NCBI RefSeq assembly: GCF_008692035.1 | Contig: NZ_VTFG01000001.1 | Location: 3,907,501-3,971,500, forward strand | DNA from: Pseudomonas marginalis | Lineage (GTDB): Bacteria > Pseudomonadota > Gammaproteobacteria > Pseudomonadales > Pseudomonadaceae | Length of the DNA: 64,000 bases | Direction: 5' to 3' | In this document: one piece after another, positions 18,280 through 29,908 of the stretch | Layout of the letters: each line of letters starts with the position of its first letter | Numbering within the stretch: position 1 is the first letter of the stretch | Notes under the pieces: generated by a model | Seen by the model: only the letters and a program-made list of their open reading frames with translations | What the model was told of the DNA's origin: nothing | Databases searched by the model: none | Program-made: the position numbers and the translations under genes

Positions 18280-19872
18280 ATGCGCCTCGCTGCCCTACCG
18301 CTATTGCTAGCCCCTCTATTTATCGCGCCGCTGGCCTCTGCCGCCAGCACCTTGAGCGTCTGCACCGAGGCCAGCCCCGAAGGGTTCGATGTGGTGCAAT
18401 ACAACTCGCTGACCACCACCAACGCCTCGGCCGATGTGCTGATGAACCGCCTGGTGGACTACGACGCGGCCAGCGGCAAACTGGTGCCCAGCCTGGCTGA
18501 CAGCTGGGACGTCTCGCCGGATGGCCTGACCTATACCTTCAAGCTGCACCCGGACGTGAAATTCCATCGCACCGAGTATTTCACCCCAAGCCGCACCCTG
18601 ACCGCCGAAGACGTGCGCTTCAGCTTCGAACGCATGCTCGACCCGGCCAATCCGTGGCACAAGATCGCCCAGAGCGGCTTCCCCCACGCCCAGTCCCTGC
18701 AATTGCCAACGCTGGTCAAGAAGATCGATGCCCTCGACCCGCTGACCGTGCGCTTTACCCTCGATCACGCCGACTCCACCTTCCTCGCAGCCCTGAGCAT
18801 GGGCTTTGCCTCGATCTACCCGGCGGAATACGCCGACAAACTGCTCAAGGCCGGCACGCCGGAGAAGCTCAACAGCCAGCCGATCGGCACCGGGCCGTTC
18901 ATCTTCAGCCGTTTCCAGAAAGATGCCGTGGTGCGCTACAAGGCCAACCCGGACTATTTCGCCGGCAAACCGGCTGTGGATAACTTGATCTTCGCAATTA
19001 CTCCGGACGCCAACGTACGCCTGCAGAAACTGCACCGCAACGAATGCCAGATCGCCCTGTCGCCCAAGCCCCTGGATGTGGGCGAGGCCGAAAAGGACCC
19101 CGCACTCAAGGTAGAAAAAACCGCAGCGTTCATGACCGCGTTCGTGGCCATCAACAGCCAGCACCCGCCCCTGGACAAGCCCGAGGTGCGCCAGGCCATC
19201 AACCTGGCCTTCGACAAGGGCAGCTACCTCAAGGCGGTGTTTGAAGGCACCGCCGAAGCCGCCAACGGCCCGTACCCGCCCAATACCTGGAGCTACGCCA
19301 AAGACTTGCCGGGTTATCCACAGGACCTCGCCAAGGCCAAGGCCTTGCTGGACCGTGCCGGCCTCAAGGACGGCTTCAAGACCACCCTCTGGACGCGCCC
19401 CACCGGCAGCCTGCTGAACCCTAACCCGAACCTCGGCGCGCAACTGCTGCAGGCGGACCTGGCCAAGGTGGGCATCCAGGCCGAGATCCGCGTGATCGAA
19501 TGGGGCGAGCTGATTCGCCGCGCCAAAGCGGGTGAACACGACCTGCTGTTCATGGGCTGGGCCGGTGACAACGGCGACCCGGATAACTTCCTGACCCCAC
19601 AGTTTTCCTGCGCGGCGGTTAAATCCGGCACCAACTTCGCCCGCTACTGTGATCCGGCGCTGGACAAGCTGATCAGCGCCGGCAAGACCACCAGCGAACA
19701 AGGTGTACGCAGCAAGCTGTACCAGCAGGCCCAGGCGCAGATCCAGCAACAGGCGCTGTGGTTGCCGCTGGCGCACCCGACGGCGTTCGCCCTGGCGCGC
19801 AAGAACGTCGAGGGCTACCAGGTGAGCCCCTTCGGGCGCCAGGATTTCTCGAAGGTCAGCGTCAAGCCCTGA
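18280..19872 (+). CDS. Periplasmic dipeptide/oligopeptide-binding protein of ABC type (DppA-like)
   Basis: 530-residue SBP_bac_5 family solute-binding protein. A signal peptide ends around PLASA-AST; the mature protein starts LSVCTEASPEGFDVVQYNS as DppA-type proteins do, and has SWDVSPDGLTYTFKLHPDVKFH and NQPIGTGPF-like SQPIGTGPFIF. It would deliver peptides to a Dpp-type permease. No permease or ATPase genes adjoin it, so it is an orphan binding protein, as recalled for PA5317 in P. aeruginosa. The ligand is not known. Confidence 0.9.
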   Translation: MRLAALPLLLAPLFIAPLASAASTLSVCTEASPEGFDVVQYNSLTTTNASADVLMNRLVDYDAASGKLVPSLADSWDVSPDGLTYTFKLHPDVKFHRTEYFTPSRTLTAEDVRFSFERMLDPANPWHKIAQSGFPHAQSLQLPTLVKKIDALDPLTVRFTLDHADSTFLAALSMGFASIYPAEYADKLLKAGTPEKLNSQPIGTGPFIFSRFQKDAVVRYKANPDYFAGKPAVDNLIFAITPDANVRLQKLHRNECQIALSPKPLDVGEAEKDPALKVEKTAAFMTAFVAINSQHPPLDKPEVRQAINLAFDKGSYLKAVFEGTAEAANGPYPPNTWSYAKDLPGYPQDLAKAKALLDRAGLKDGFKTTLWTRPTGSLLNPNPNLGAQLLQADLAKVGIQAEIRVIEWGELIRRAKAGEHDLLFMGWAGDNGDPDNFLTPQFSCAAVKSGTNFARYCDPALDKLISAGKTTSEQGVRSKLYQQAQAQIQQQALWLPLAHPTAFALARKNVEGYQVSPFGRQDFSKVSVKP

Positions 19873-19877
19873 GAACC

Positions 19878-19905
19878 AGGCCCGCCCCCAGGGGGCGGGC
19901 TTACA
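19878..19905. terminator. GC-rich terminator hairpin
   Basis: A 10-bp perfect stem GCCCGCCCCC/GGGGGCGGGC at 19880-19900 directly after the binding-protein stop and abutting the radC stop codon on the other strand. The T-run is short, so efficiency is uncertain. Confidence 0.7.
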
Positions 19906-20575
19906 TCCACCCATATTCCGCCATCGACAACGGATCACCGTCCCCCACGATGACGTGATCCAGTACCCGCACATCCACCACTTCCAAGGCCTTTTGCAGC
20001 AGCTTGGTCAATTTTCGATCAGCCGCGCTGGGCTCCACGCTCCCGGAAGGATGGTTGTGACACAGAATCAACGCCGCTGCGTTATAGGCCAGGGCGCGCT
20101 TGACCACTTGCCGCGGGTAGACCACGGCAGCGTCGATGGTCCCCTCGGACAACACTTCGAACCCCAGCACCCGATGCTTTGAATCGAGAAACAGACAGCC
20201 GAAAACTTCATGGGGCTCATGGCGCAACAGCGACTTGAGGTAATTGCGCACGGCCACCGGGCTTTCCAGCACCGAATCGCTGCGCAGGCGCTCGGCCATA
20301 TGGCGCCGGGACATTTCCAGTACCGCCTGCAACTGCGCAAACTTCGCAGGCCCCAAGCCCAACTGCTGGCTGAACACCGCCTGGCTGGCTTCCAGCAGCG
20401 GGCGCAAACCGCCAAATTGCGCCAGCAGATGGCGCGCCAGGTCCACCGCGCTCCTGCCGGTTACGCCGGTGCGCAGGAAGATCGCCAGCAATTCAGCATC
20501 GGACAGACTCGCAGCACCCCACTCCAAAAGCTTCTCTCGCGGCCGCTCTGCCGCCGGCCAATCACGAATACTCAT
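19901..20575 (-). CDS. radC: RadC family JAB-domain protein (UPF0758)
   Basis: 224-residue protein. The N-terminal helix-hairpin-helix region has [14 protein letters not shown] (about 80-95) and the C-terminal JAB/MPN domain has the metal motif [15 protein letters not shown] (about 173-187). Once named a DNA-repair protein, its true role is unsettled. It is divergent from coaBC, the order found in many proteobacteria (radC-coaBC). Confidence 0.93.
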   Translation of the reverse strand: MSIRDWPAAERPREKLLEWGAASLSDAELLAIFLRTGVTGRSAVDLARHLLAQFGGLRPLLEASQAVFSQQLGLGPAKFAQLQAVLEMSRRHMAERLRSDSVLESPVAVRNYLKSLLRHEPHEVFGCLFLDSKHRVLGFEVLSEGTIDAAVVYPRQVVKRALAYNAAALILCHNHPSGSVEPSAADRKLTKLLQKALEVVDVRVLDHVIVGDGDPLSMAEYGWM

Positions 20576-20718
20576 TCCACCTCCCTGTGCATGTGCGCCG
20601 CTGTTGCGGGGCGGGCGCTGTGTTATCGTAGGCCCTCTTTTTTGCGTGCGATTTCACCTGGGGAGGGGGCATCGCAGGCGTCACTGAACTGGCTTCACTG
20701 AACTGGAAAGGCAAACCA

Positions 20719-21927
20719 ATGCAGCGTCTGTATCGGAAACGCATCGTTCTCGGCGTCGGCGGCGGCATTGCCGCCTACAAGAGCGCAGAGCTGGTCCGCA
20801 GGCTTCTCGACCAGGGCGCCGAAGTGCGCGTGGTCATGACCCGCGGCGGCAGTGAGTTCATTACTCCGCTGACCATGCAGGCCCTGTCCGGACACCCGGT
20901 TCACCTGGACCTGCTGGACCCGGCAGCCGAAGCCGCCATGGGTCATATCGAACTGGCCAAATGGGCCGACCTGGTACTGATCGCCCCTGCCACCGCCGAC
21001 CTGATCGCGCGCCTGGCGCAAGGCATCGCCGATGACCTGCTGACCACCCTGGTACTGGCCACCGACGCCACCGTCGCCATCGCCCCGGCCATGAACCAGG
21101 CCATGTGGCGTGACCCGGCGACCCAGGCCAACACCCAGCTCCTGCAAAGCCGTGGCCTCAAGGTGTTCGGCCCGGCCTCCGGCAGCCAGGCCTGCGGCGA
21201 TGTCGGCATGGGCCGCATGCTCGAGGCCACCGACCTGGCATTGTGCGCCGCCGAATGCTTCCAGCACCTGGCCCTGACCGGCCGGCACGTGCTGATTACG
21301 GCAGGCCCGACCCAGGAAAACATCGACCCGGTACGCTACATCACCAACCATAGCTCAGGAAAAATGGGCTTTGCCTTGGCGGAAGCCGCGGTCGAGGCAG
21401 GCGCACGCGTTACCCTGATCACCGGTCCGGTGCACTTGCCGACTCCCGATCGCGTCACGCGAATCGACGTAGTCAGCGCCCGGGACATGCTGGCCGCCTG
21501 TGAGGCCGCCATTCCCTGTGACCTGTTTATCGCTTCGGCAGCGGTTGCAGACTACCGCCCGGAAGTCGTCGCCCCGCAAAAGCTCAAGAAAGACCCTACG
21601 AGCGGCGACGGCCTGCTCCTGCAAATGGTGCGCAACCCGGACATCCTGGCCACCATTGCCACGCGTCCGGACCGCCCGTTCAGTGTCGGCTTTGCCGCCG
21701 AGACCGAGCACCTGCTCGACTACGCCGCACGCAAACTGAAAGACAAAAACCTCGACCTGATCGTTGCCAATGATGTCGCCAACCCGAGCATCGGCTTCAA
21801 CAGCGAGGAAAACGCCTGCAGCGTGATCGACCGCGAGCTGCACGCCACTCTTTTCGCCCAGACCAGCAAAGGCAAGATTGCCCGCCAACTGATCTCTTTT
21901 ATCGCCCAACGGCTGAACCAGGTTTAA
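20719..21927 (+). CDS. coaBC: Bifunctional phosphopantothenoylcysteine decarboxylase / phosphopantothenate-cysteine ligase
   Basis: 402-residue enzyme for two steps of coenzyme A synthesis. The N-terminal flavin-dependent CoaC half (about 1-190) has [15 protein letters not shown], the catalytic histidine in [18 protein letters not shown] and the cysteine in [11 protein letters not shown]. The C-terminal CoaB half (about 191-402) has [20 protein letters not shown] and the Lys-rich KLKKD segment. It is followed after 5 bp by dut, suggesting one operon. Confidence 0.96.
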   Translation: MQRLYRKRIVLGVGGGIAAYKSAELVRRLLDQGAEVRVVMTRGGSEFITPLTMQALSGHPVHLDLLDPAAEAAMGHIELAKWADLVLIAPATADLIARLAQGIADDLLTTLVLATDATVAIAPAMNQAMWRDPATQANTQLLQSRGLKVFGPASGSQACGDVGMGRMLEATDLALCAAECFQHLALTGRHVLITAGPTQENIDPVRYITNHSSGKMGFALAEAAVEAGARVTLITGPVHLPTPDRVTRIDVVSARDMLAACEAAIPCDLFIASAAVADYRPEVVAPQKLKKDPTSGDGLLLQMVRNPDILATIATRPDRPFSVGFAAETEHLLDYAARKLKDKNLDLIVANDVANPSIGFNSEENACSVIDRELHATLFAQTSKGKIARQLISFIAQRLNQV

Positions 21928-21932
21928 TTTCC

Positions 21933-22388
21933 ATGCACGCTTTGCAAGCCAAGATCCTCGACCCCCGCATCGGCACCGAATTCCCGCTGCCGGCCTACGC
22001 CACCCCAGGTTCCGCCGGCCTGGACCTGCGCGCCATGCTCAAGCAAGACACCGTCCTTGAGCCGGGCCAGACCGTCCTGATTCCCACCGGCCTGTCGATC
22101 TACGTCGGCGACCCGGGCCTGGCTGCGCTGATCCTGCCGCGCTCCGGCCTGGGCCACAAACACGGTATCGTGCTGGGTAACCTGGTAGGCCTGATCGACT
22201 CGGACTACCAAGGCGAGTTGATGGTGTCGTGCTGGAATCGTGGCCAGACGGCGTTCAACATCGCTGTCGGCGAGCGCATTGCCCAGCTTGTACTGGTGCC
22301 GGTGGTGCAGGCGCACTTCGAACTGGTGCAGGATTTTGACGAAACCCAACGCGGCGCAGGTGGCTTTGGGCATTCCGGCAGTCACTGA
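21933..22388 (+). CDS. dut: Deoxyuridine 5'-triphosphate nucleotidohydrolase
   Basis: 151-residue trimeric dUTPase that converts dUTP to dUMP and keeps uracil out of DNA. All conserved motifs are visible: [31 protein letters not shown], and the C-terminal [10 protein letters not shown] arm. It follows coaBC closely and precedes algC, the normal Pseudomonas order. Confidence 0.97.
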   Translation: MHALQAKILDPRIGTEFPLPAYATPGSAGLDLRAMLKQDTVLEPGQTVLIPTGLSIYVGDPGLAALILPRSGLGHKHGIVLGNLVGLIDSDYQGELMVSCWNRGQTAFNIAVGERIAQLVLVPVVQAHFELVQDFDETQRGAGGFGHSGSH

Positions 22389-22402
22389 CTACGCTGAACC
22401 TG

Positions 22403-22422
22403 GCCGGGCACCTTTGCCCGGC
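22403..22422 (+). terminator. Hairpin after dut (weak terminator or attenuator)
   Basis: Perfect stem GCCGGGCA/TGCCCGGC with loop CCTT, 14 bp after the dut stop. No T-run follows, so it may only slow transcription or protect the dut mRNA end. Confidence 0.5.
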
Positions 22423-22455
22423 TCGATGCCCCCGCAAGGCTTTTCAGGATGAAGA

Positions 22456-22656
22456 ATGCGCGGACTTTATCAGCGAGATTTCCCATTTGAAATCAATGCA
22501 TTACGCAGAAATAAAGACAGGGGCCAAGCTCCGATGGCACTTTTGCACCACGAACTCTCTGCCGAAAACACCGTCATACCCTTCAGTTTGAGCCTGCCGG
22601 TCAGCCACATTAAGGCCAGCCTTGCCCCCTTGAGATGGAGTTTCCCCCCGCGATGA
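22456..22656 (+). CDS. Possible 66-codon upstream ORF before algC
   Basis: An open frame starting at ATG 22456, with AGGA seven bases upstream, ends in a TGA whose first two bases are shared with the algC start codon (ATGA overlap). The product (MRGLYQRDFPFEINAL...) resembles nothing I know, and its third-codon-position GC is lower than that of the flanking genes, so it may be non-coding leader sequence. The stop-start overlap would allow translational coupling. Low confidence as a real protein. Confidence 0.3.
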   Translation: MRGLYQRDFPFEINALRRNKDRGQAPMALLHHELSAENTVIPFSLSLPVSHIKASLAPLRWSFPPR

Positions 22657-24050
22657 GTACCGCAGCCCGAGTAGCCCCGACATTCCCCGACAGCATCTTT
22701 CGCGCCTATGACATTCGTGGCGTAGTCCCCAAGACCCTGACCGCCGAAACCGCCTACTGGATTGGCCGCGCCATTGGTTCCCAGAGCCTGGCCCAGGACG
22801 AGCCGAACGTCTCGGTCGGTCGTGACGGTCGCCTGTCCGGTCCGGAACTGGTGGAACAACTGATCCAGGGCCTGGCCGACAGCGGCTGCCATGTCAGCGA
22901 TGTGGGCCTGGTGCCCACTCCCGCGCTGTACTACGCCGCCAATGTACTGGCCGGCAAATCCGGGGTAATGCTGACCGGCAGCCATAACCCGTCGGACTAC
23001 AACGGCTTCAAGATCGTCATCGCCGGCGACACCCTGGCCAACGAACAGATCCAGGCCCTGCACACCCGCCTGAAGACCAACGACCTGACCAGCGGCAAAG
23101 GCAGCATCACCAAAGTTGACATCCTGCAGCGCTACTCTGATGAAATCACCGGCGACGTCAAACTCGCACGCCGCCTCAAAGTGGTGGTGGACTGCGGCAA
23201 CGGCGCGGCCGGCGTAATCGCCCCGCAGCTGCTCGAAGCCCTGAACTGCGAAGTGATCCCGCTGTTCTGCGAGGTCGATGGCAACTTCCCCAACCACCAC
23301 CCGGACCCAGGCAAACCGGAAAACCTGGTGGACCTGATCGCCAAGGTCAAGGAAACCGGTGCTGACGTCGGGCTGGCCTTTGACGGCGACGGCGACCGCG
23401 TAGGCGTGGTGACCGAAACCGGCGAGATCGTATTCCCGGACCGCCTGCTGATGCTGTTCGCCCGCGATGTGGTGGCGCGCAACCCGGGTGCCGAGATCAT
23501 TTTCGACGTGAAGTGCACCCGCCGCCTCACCCCGTTGATCAAGGAATATGGCGGCCGTCCGCTAATGTGGAAGACCGGTCACTCGTTGATCAAAAAGAAA
23601 ATGAAGGAAACCGGCGCACTGTTGGCCGGCGAAATGAGCGGCCACGTGTTCTTCAAGGAGCGCTGGTTCGGGTTTGACGACGGCATTTACAGCGCCGCCC
23701 GTCTGCTGGAGATCCTCAGCAAGGAAAAATCCACCGCCGAAGAGCTGTTTCAGACCTTCCCGAATGATATTTCTACGCCAGAGATCAATATCCATGTGAC
23801 CGAGGAGAGCAAATTCAGCATCATTGACGCACTGCACGATGCGCAATGGGGCGAAGGCGCCCACCTGACCACCATTGATGGTGTGCGAGTCGATTACGCC
23901 AAGGGCTGGGGCCTGGTTCGCGCATCCAACACCACACCGGTGCTGGTGCTGCGTTTCGAGGCGGATACCGAGGCTGAGTTGCAGCGCATCAAGGACGTGT
24001 TCCACGCCCAGTTGAAACGTGTTGCCCCTGATCTCCAATTACCGTTCTGA
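22653..24050 (+). CDS. algC: Phosphomannomutase / phosphoglucomutase
   Basis: 465-residue alpha-D-phosphohexomutase that makes mannose-1-P and glucose-1-P for alginate, lipopolysaccharide and rhamnolipid precursors. The phosphoserine is S110 in MLTGSHNPSDYNG; the metal loop is DGDGDRVG (about 244-251); the sugar-binding loop is GEMSGHVFF, and the C-terminal phosphate loop is RASNTTPVLVLRFE. The start at 22653 (MSTAARVAPTFPDSIFRAYDIRG) fits known AlgC. This is the short form without an N-terminal membrane extension. It is followed by argB after 18 bp. Confidence 0.96.
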   Translation: MSTAARVAPTFPDSIFRAYDIRGVVPKTLTAETAYWIGRAIGSQSLAQDEPNVSVGRDGRLSGPELVEQLIQGLADSGCHVSDVGLVPTPALYYAANVLAGKSGVMLTGSHNPSDYNGFKIVIAGDTLANEQIQALHTRLKTNDLTSGKGSITKVDILQRYSDEITGDVKLARRLKVVVDCGNGAAGVIAPQLLEALNCEVIPLFCEVDGNFPNHHPDPGKPENLVDLIAKVKETGADVGLAFDGDGDRVGVVTETGEIVFPDRLLMLFARDVVARNPGAEIIFDVKCTRRLTPLIKEYGGRPLMWKTGHSLIKKKMKETGALLAGEMSGHVFFKERWFGFDDGIYSAARLLEILSKEKSTAEELFQTFPNDISTPEINIHVTEESKFSIIDALHDAQWGEGAHLTTIDGVRVDYAKGWGLVRASNTTPVLVLRFEADTEAELQRIKDVFHAQLKRVAPDLQLPF

Positions 24051-24068
24051 TTTTTACCGGAGCCCTGA

Positions 24069-24974
<906 letters not shown>

Positions 24975-24983
24975 AACGCTGAA

Positions 24984-25024
24984 AACAAAAAGCCCCGCTC
25001 AACCTGGTTGAGCGGGGCTTTTTT
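24984..25024. terminator. Rho-independent terminator between argB and pyrE
   Basis: Long stem AGCCCCGCTCAACC/GGTTGAGCGGGGCT at 24991-25019, preceded by an A-run and followed by TTTTT. It lies between convergent argB and pyrE and can stop both. Confidence 0.93.
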
Positions 25025-25036
25025 ATGGTTCGGCGA

Positions 25037-25684
25037 TTACTGAACGCCGAACTGCTCGCGATACGCCTTAACTGCCGGCAAGTGCTGCTTGAGCTGCGGA
25101 TCGTCTTCCAGGAACTGCAACACCTGGTTCAGCGACACGATGCTGACCACTGGAATACCGAAATCACGCTCCACTTCCTGGATCGCCGACAACTCACCGT
25201 TGCCACGCTCCTGGCGGTTCAGCGCGATCAGCACACCGGCGGCCTTGGCGCCGTCCTGGGACGCGATGATCTGCATCACCTCACGGATAGCCGTACCGGC
25301 CGTGATCACGTCATCGATGATCAATACATCGCCGGTAAGCGGCGCGCCCACCAGGCTGCCGCCTTCGCCATGGGCCTTGGCTTCCTTGCGGTTGAAGCAC
25401 CATGGCAGATCGCGCCCATGATGTTCCGCCAGGGCCACGGCCGTTGCAGCCGCCAGGGGGATGCCCTTGTAGGCCGGGCCAAACAGCACGTCGAAGGAAA
25501 TACCGCTTTCAACGATGGCTGCCGCGTAGAAACGCCCCAGCTGAGCCAGGGCCGAACCCGAGTTGAACAAGCCGGCATTGAAGAAATACGGGCTGGTGCG
25601 CCCGGACTTGAGGGTGAACTCACCGAAGCGCAAAACCCCGCGATCGATGGCAAAACGAATGAAATCGCGTTGATACGCCTGCAT
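25037..25684 (-). CDS. pyrE: Orotate phosphoribosyltransferase
   Basis: 215-residue enzyme that joins orotate to PRPP to give OMP in pyrimidine synthesis. The PRPP loop [16 protein letters not shown] is near residues 120-135, and [11 protein letters not shown] and [14 protein letters not shown] are present. The start [16 protein letters not shown] at 25684 matches Pseudomonas PyrE; the frame is open a little further upstream but without family sequence. It is divergent from crc. Confidence 0.97.
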   Translation of the reverse strand: MQAYQRDFIRFAIDRGVLRFGEFTLKSGRTSPYFFNAGLFNSGSALAQLGRFYAAAIVESGISFDVLFGPAYKGIPLAAATAVALAEHHGRDLPWCFNRKEAKAHGEGGSLVGAPLTGDVLIIDDVITAGTAIREVMQIIASQDGAKAAGVLIALNRQERGNGELSAIQEVERDFGIPVVSIVSLNQVLQFLEDDPQLKQHLPAVKAYREQFGVQ

Positions 25685-25729
25685 GAAAAAAGCCTCAGAT
25701 ACCACGGATTTAGCTAATTAGGTAGACGG

Positions 25730-25744
25730 CGTGTATCATACACG
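25730..25744. promoter_or_regulatory. Palindrome in the pyrE-crc divergent spacer
   Basis: CGTGTAT-C-ATACACG is a perfect palindrome around one central base in the 82-bp spacer between pyrE and crc. It is a candidate protein-binding site; no regulator is known to me for it. Confidence 0.35.
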
Positions 25745-25766
25745 CACGCGATTTTTGGGGCCATTT

Positions 25767-26546
25767 ATGCGGATCATCAGTGTGAACGTTAATGGTATTC
25801 AGGCTGCAGTCGAGCGTGGTTTGCTCAGTTGGCTGCAAGCTCAGAATGCCGACGTCATCTGCCTGCAGGACACCCGCGCCTCCGCCTTTGAACTGGACGA
25901 CCCAGCCTTCCAACTGGATGGCTACTTCCTTTATGCCTGCGATGCCGAAGTGCCCACCCAAGGTGGCGTGGCTTTGTACTCGCGGTTGCAACCCAAGGCG
26001 GTCATCAGCGGCCTCGGCTTCGAGACAGCCGACCGCTACGGGCGCTACCTGCAAGCCGATTTCGACAAGGTCAGCATCGCGACCTTGCTGCTTCCTTCGG
26101 GGCAGAACGGCGATGAAGACTTGAACCAGAAGTTCAAGCTAATGGACGATTTCGCCCGTTACCTGGATAAACAGCGACGCAAACGTCGCGAGTACATTTA
26201 CTGTGGCTCGCTGTACGTGGCGCAACAGAAGCTGGATATCAAGAACTGGCGTGACAGCCAGCAATCCCCGGGCTTCCTGGCGCCGGAACGGGCCTGGATG
26301 GACGAGATTGTCGGCAACATGGGCTATGTGGATGCGCTGCGCGAAGTCAGCCGCGAAGGCGACCAGTACAGCTGGTGGCCAGACAATGAACAGGCTGAGA
26401 TGCTCAACCTGGGCTGGCGCTTCGACTACCAGTTGCTGACCCCGGGTCTGCGCCGGTTCGTGCGCAGTGCACGCCTGCCGCGCCAGCCGCGCTTCTCGCA
26501 GCACGCGCCGCTGATCGTGGACTACGACTGGACACTGACCATCTAG
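25767..26546 (+). CDS. crc: Catabolite repression control protein Crc
   Basis: 259-residue exonuclease III/APE-fold protein. In Pseudomonas Crc does not cut DNA; it binds with Hfq to A-rich leader motifs of target mRNAs and blocks their translation during growth on preferred carbon sources. Catalytic motifs of exonuclease III are altered: the usual GDxN is CGSLYVAQQ here, and the final SDH motif is SQHAPL. The ATG at 25767 (MRIISVNVNGIQAAVERG) is the standard start. Confidence 0.96.
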   Translation: MRIISVNVNGIQAAVERGLLSWLQAQNADVICLQDTRASAFELDDPAFQLDGYFLYACDAEVPTQGGVALYSRLQPKAVISGLGFETADRYGRYLQADFDKVSIATLLLPSGQNGDEDLNQKFKLMDDFARYLDKQRRKRREYIYCGSLYVAQQKLDIKNWRDSQQSPGFLAPERAWMDEIVGNMGYVDALREVSREGDQYSWWPDNEQAEMLNLGWRFDYQLLTPGLRRFVRSARLPRQPRFSQHAPLIVDYDWTLTI

Positions 26547-26561
26547 GGTCTTTATCCAGGC

Positions 26562-26595
26562 ACAAAAAAACCGACATCGCTGTCGGTTTTTTTGT
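26562..26595. terminator. Bidirectional terminator after crc
   Basis: Stem AAAAAAACCGACA/TGTCGGTTTTTTT with loop TCGC. It lies between convergent crc and the DUF4870 gene. Confidence 0.93.
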
Positions 26596-26604
26596 GGGTG
26601 TTGA

Positions 26605-26973
26605 TTATTTGACCAGGCGCCAGGTCAAGGGATAGCGATAGGCGATCCCTTTGTTGGCTTTGATTGCGCCGATGATCGTCAGCACCACGCTTGCGATGAC
26701 CAGGGCCGTCATCAGGAAAAACCCAATGACCGCGAAGGCCAGCACGATGCAAATGATCCAGGCGATGGCTACGGTGATCTGGAAATTCAGTGCCTCCTTG
26801 CCCTGGTCGTCAATGAACGGATCCACTTCTTTTTTCATCTGCCACAGGATCAGCGGCCCCACGACGCTGCCGAAGGGGAATACAAACCCCAGGAACGCAG
26901 CAAGATGGCACAACATTGCCCCCTGACGCACCTCGTAGGAAGGCGTAGGCACCGGCATTTGGCTGTCATTCAT
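26605..26973 (-). CDS. DUF4870 (Tic20-like) membrane protein
   Basis: 122-residue protein with three or four hydrophobic helices (for example CHLAAFLGFVFPFGSVVGPLI and AIAWIICIVLAFAVIGFFL) and the DUF4870 signature DPFIDDQGKEALNFQ. The function is unknown. It lies 22 bp downstream of rph on the same strand and is probably in the same unit. Confidence 0.88.
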   Translation of the reverse strand: MNDSQMPVPTPSYEVRQGAMLCHLAAFLGFVFPFGSVVGPLILWQMKKEVDPFIDDQGKEALNFQITVAIAWIICIVLAFAVIGFFLMTALVIASVVLTIIGAIKANKGIAYRYPLTWRLVK

Positions 26974-26995
26974 GGCGCTTCTCCTTGAGGCGTAC

Positions 26996-27718
26996 TCAGT
27001 CAGCCAGTGCGGCGTTCTGCAGTTCGAAGATCTCAGTCATGCCTTTCTGGGCCAGGGCCAGCATGGCGTTCAGCTCGGCCGGCTGGAATGGCGCACCTTC
27101 GGCGGTGCCCTGCACTTCGATGAAACCACCGGTGCTGGTCATCACTACGTTCAGGTCGGTCTCGGCAGCCGAGTCTTCCAGGTAATCCAGGTCCAGCACC
27201 GGCTCGCCCTGGTACATGCCCACCGATACGGCGGCGATCATCTGCTTCAGTGGGTCGCCGCCTTTCAGGCCGCCGCGCTTCTTGATGACTTTAAGCGCAT
27301 CGACCAGCGCCACCATGGCGCCGGTGATGGACGCGGTGCGCGTACCGCCATCGGCCTGGATCACGTCACAGTCGACGTAGAGGGTCACGTCGCCCAGCTT
27401 GGTCATATCCAGGGCCGCGCGCAGGGAGCGCCCGATCAGGCGCTGGATTTCCAGGGTACGGCCGCCTTGCTTGCCACGGCTGGCTTCACGCTGGTTACGC
27501 TCGCCGGTGGCGCGTGGCAGCATGCCATATTCGGCGGTCAGCCAACCCTGGCCCTGGCCCTTGAGGAAGCGCGGCACGCCATTTTCAACGCTGACGGTGC
27601 AGATAACCTTGGTATCGCCAAACTCGACCAGTACGGATCCCTCGGCGTGTTTGGTGTAGTTGCGGGTGATGCGGATCGAGCGGAGCTGATCGGCAACGCG
27701 ACCACTTGGACGTTTCAT
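26996..27718 (-). CDS. rph: Ribonuclease PH
   Basis: 240-residue phosphorolytic 3'-5' exoribonuclease that trims tRNA 3' ends. It begins [19 protein letters not shown] and has [14 protein letters not shown] and [18 protein letters not shown], all typical. It is divergent from yicC, with about 200 bp between them. Confidence 0.97.
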   Translation of the reverse strand: MKRPSGRVADQLRSIRITRNYTKHAEGSVLVEFGDTKVICTVSVENGVPRFLKGQGQGWLTAEYGMLPRATGERNQREASRGKQGGRTLEIQRLIGRSLRAALDMTKLGDVTLYVDCDVIQADGGTRTASITGAMVALVDALKVIKKRGGLKGGDPLKQMIAAVSVGMYQGEPVLDLDYLEDSAAETDLNVVMTSTGGFIEVQGTAEGAPFQPAELNAMLALAQKGMTEIFELQNAALAD

Positions 27719-27922
27719 AGGGGGTACCTGTACTGAGGACGAAAAACTGCCGAGCATTATAGAGCCGCGAGCCGATTCGGGGCACTGCTAAAAATCTGCT
27801 TACGAATGCCCAGGGTTTGGGCGCGCCCGCCCCACTGCGCTACAATCCCGCGCCTTCGCAGCCTGTCGGCTTCAATTTACCCATCAGCCCGCTTTCGCGG
27901 GACTGCATCGCGAGGTACCTCC

Positions 27923-29417
<1,495 letters not shown>

Positions 29418-29429
29418 TTGGCCCTTCCC

Positions 29430-29476
29430 AAAACCGCTGCAAGGGCTTTACATTGGCGCTTGCAGCGGTTTTGCGA
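29430..29476 (+). terminator. Long hairpin between gmk and rpoZ
   Basis: Stem AAAACCGCTGCAAG/CTTGCAGCGGTTTT (29430-29443 and 29459-29472) with a 15-base loop, just after the gmk stop. The right arm ends in TTTT, so it may act as a terminator before the rpoZ promoter. Confidence 0.65.
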
Positions 29477-29584
29477 GGGTCTGCGAAAAATCAGCGCTTC
29501 CCTAAACGCTGGTGATTTTTTAAACTGCTCAGTCCGCTCGCCCAACCGGGCAGCGCGCATCTTGCATTCGCTCCGAGGAATACC

Positions 29585-29848
29585 ATGGCCCGCGTAACCG
29601 TTGAAGACTGCCTAGAACACGTGGATAACCGCTTTGAGCTGGTCATGCTCTCTACCAAGCGTGCCCGTCAACTGGCCACTGGCGGCAAAGAGCCTCTGGT
29701 CCAGTGGGAAAACGACAAGCCTACCGTTGTAGCCCTGCGTGAAATCGCTGAAGGCCTGATGAGCTACGAGTTCATCGCCAACGCTGAAATCGTTGAAGAC
29801 GAACCGCTGTTTGCAGCGTTCGAGGACGAGTCCAACGAGGCCGTCTAA
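29585..29848 (+). CDS. rpoZ: RNA polymerase omega subunit
   Basis: 87-residue omega subunit beginning [20 protein letters not shown]. It supports assembly of RNA polymerase and forms part of a ppGpp-binding site. AGGAA precedes the ATG. It is followed by spoT, the standard pairing. Confidence 0.97.
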   Translation: MARVTVEDCLEHVDNRFELVMLSTKRARQLATGGKEPLVQWENDKPTVVALREIAEGLMSYEFIANAEIVEDEPLFAAFEDESNEAV

Positions 29849-29908
29849 GCCTATGCCTGGTCGACGTAGCACGGCGCGGGGTCACAGCCTTCGGCAGGAG
29901 TTCACACT

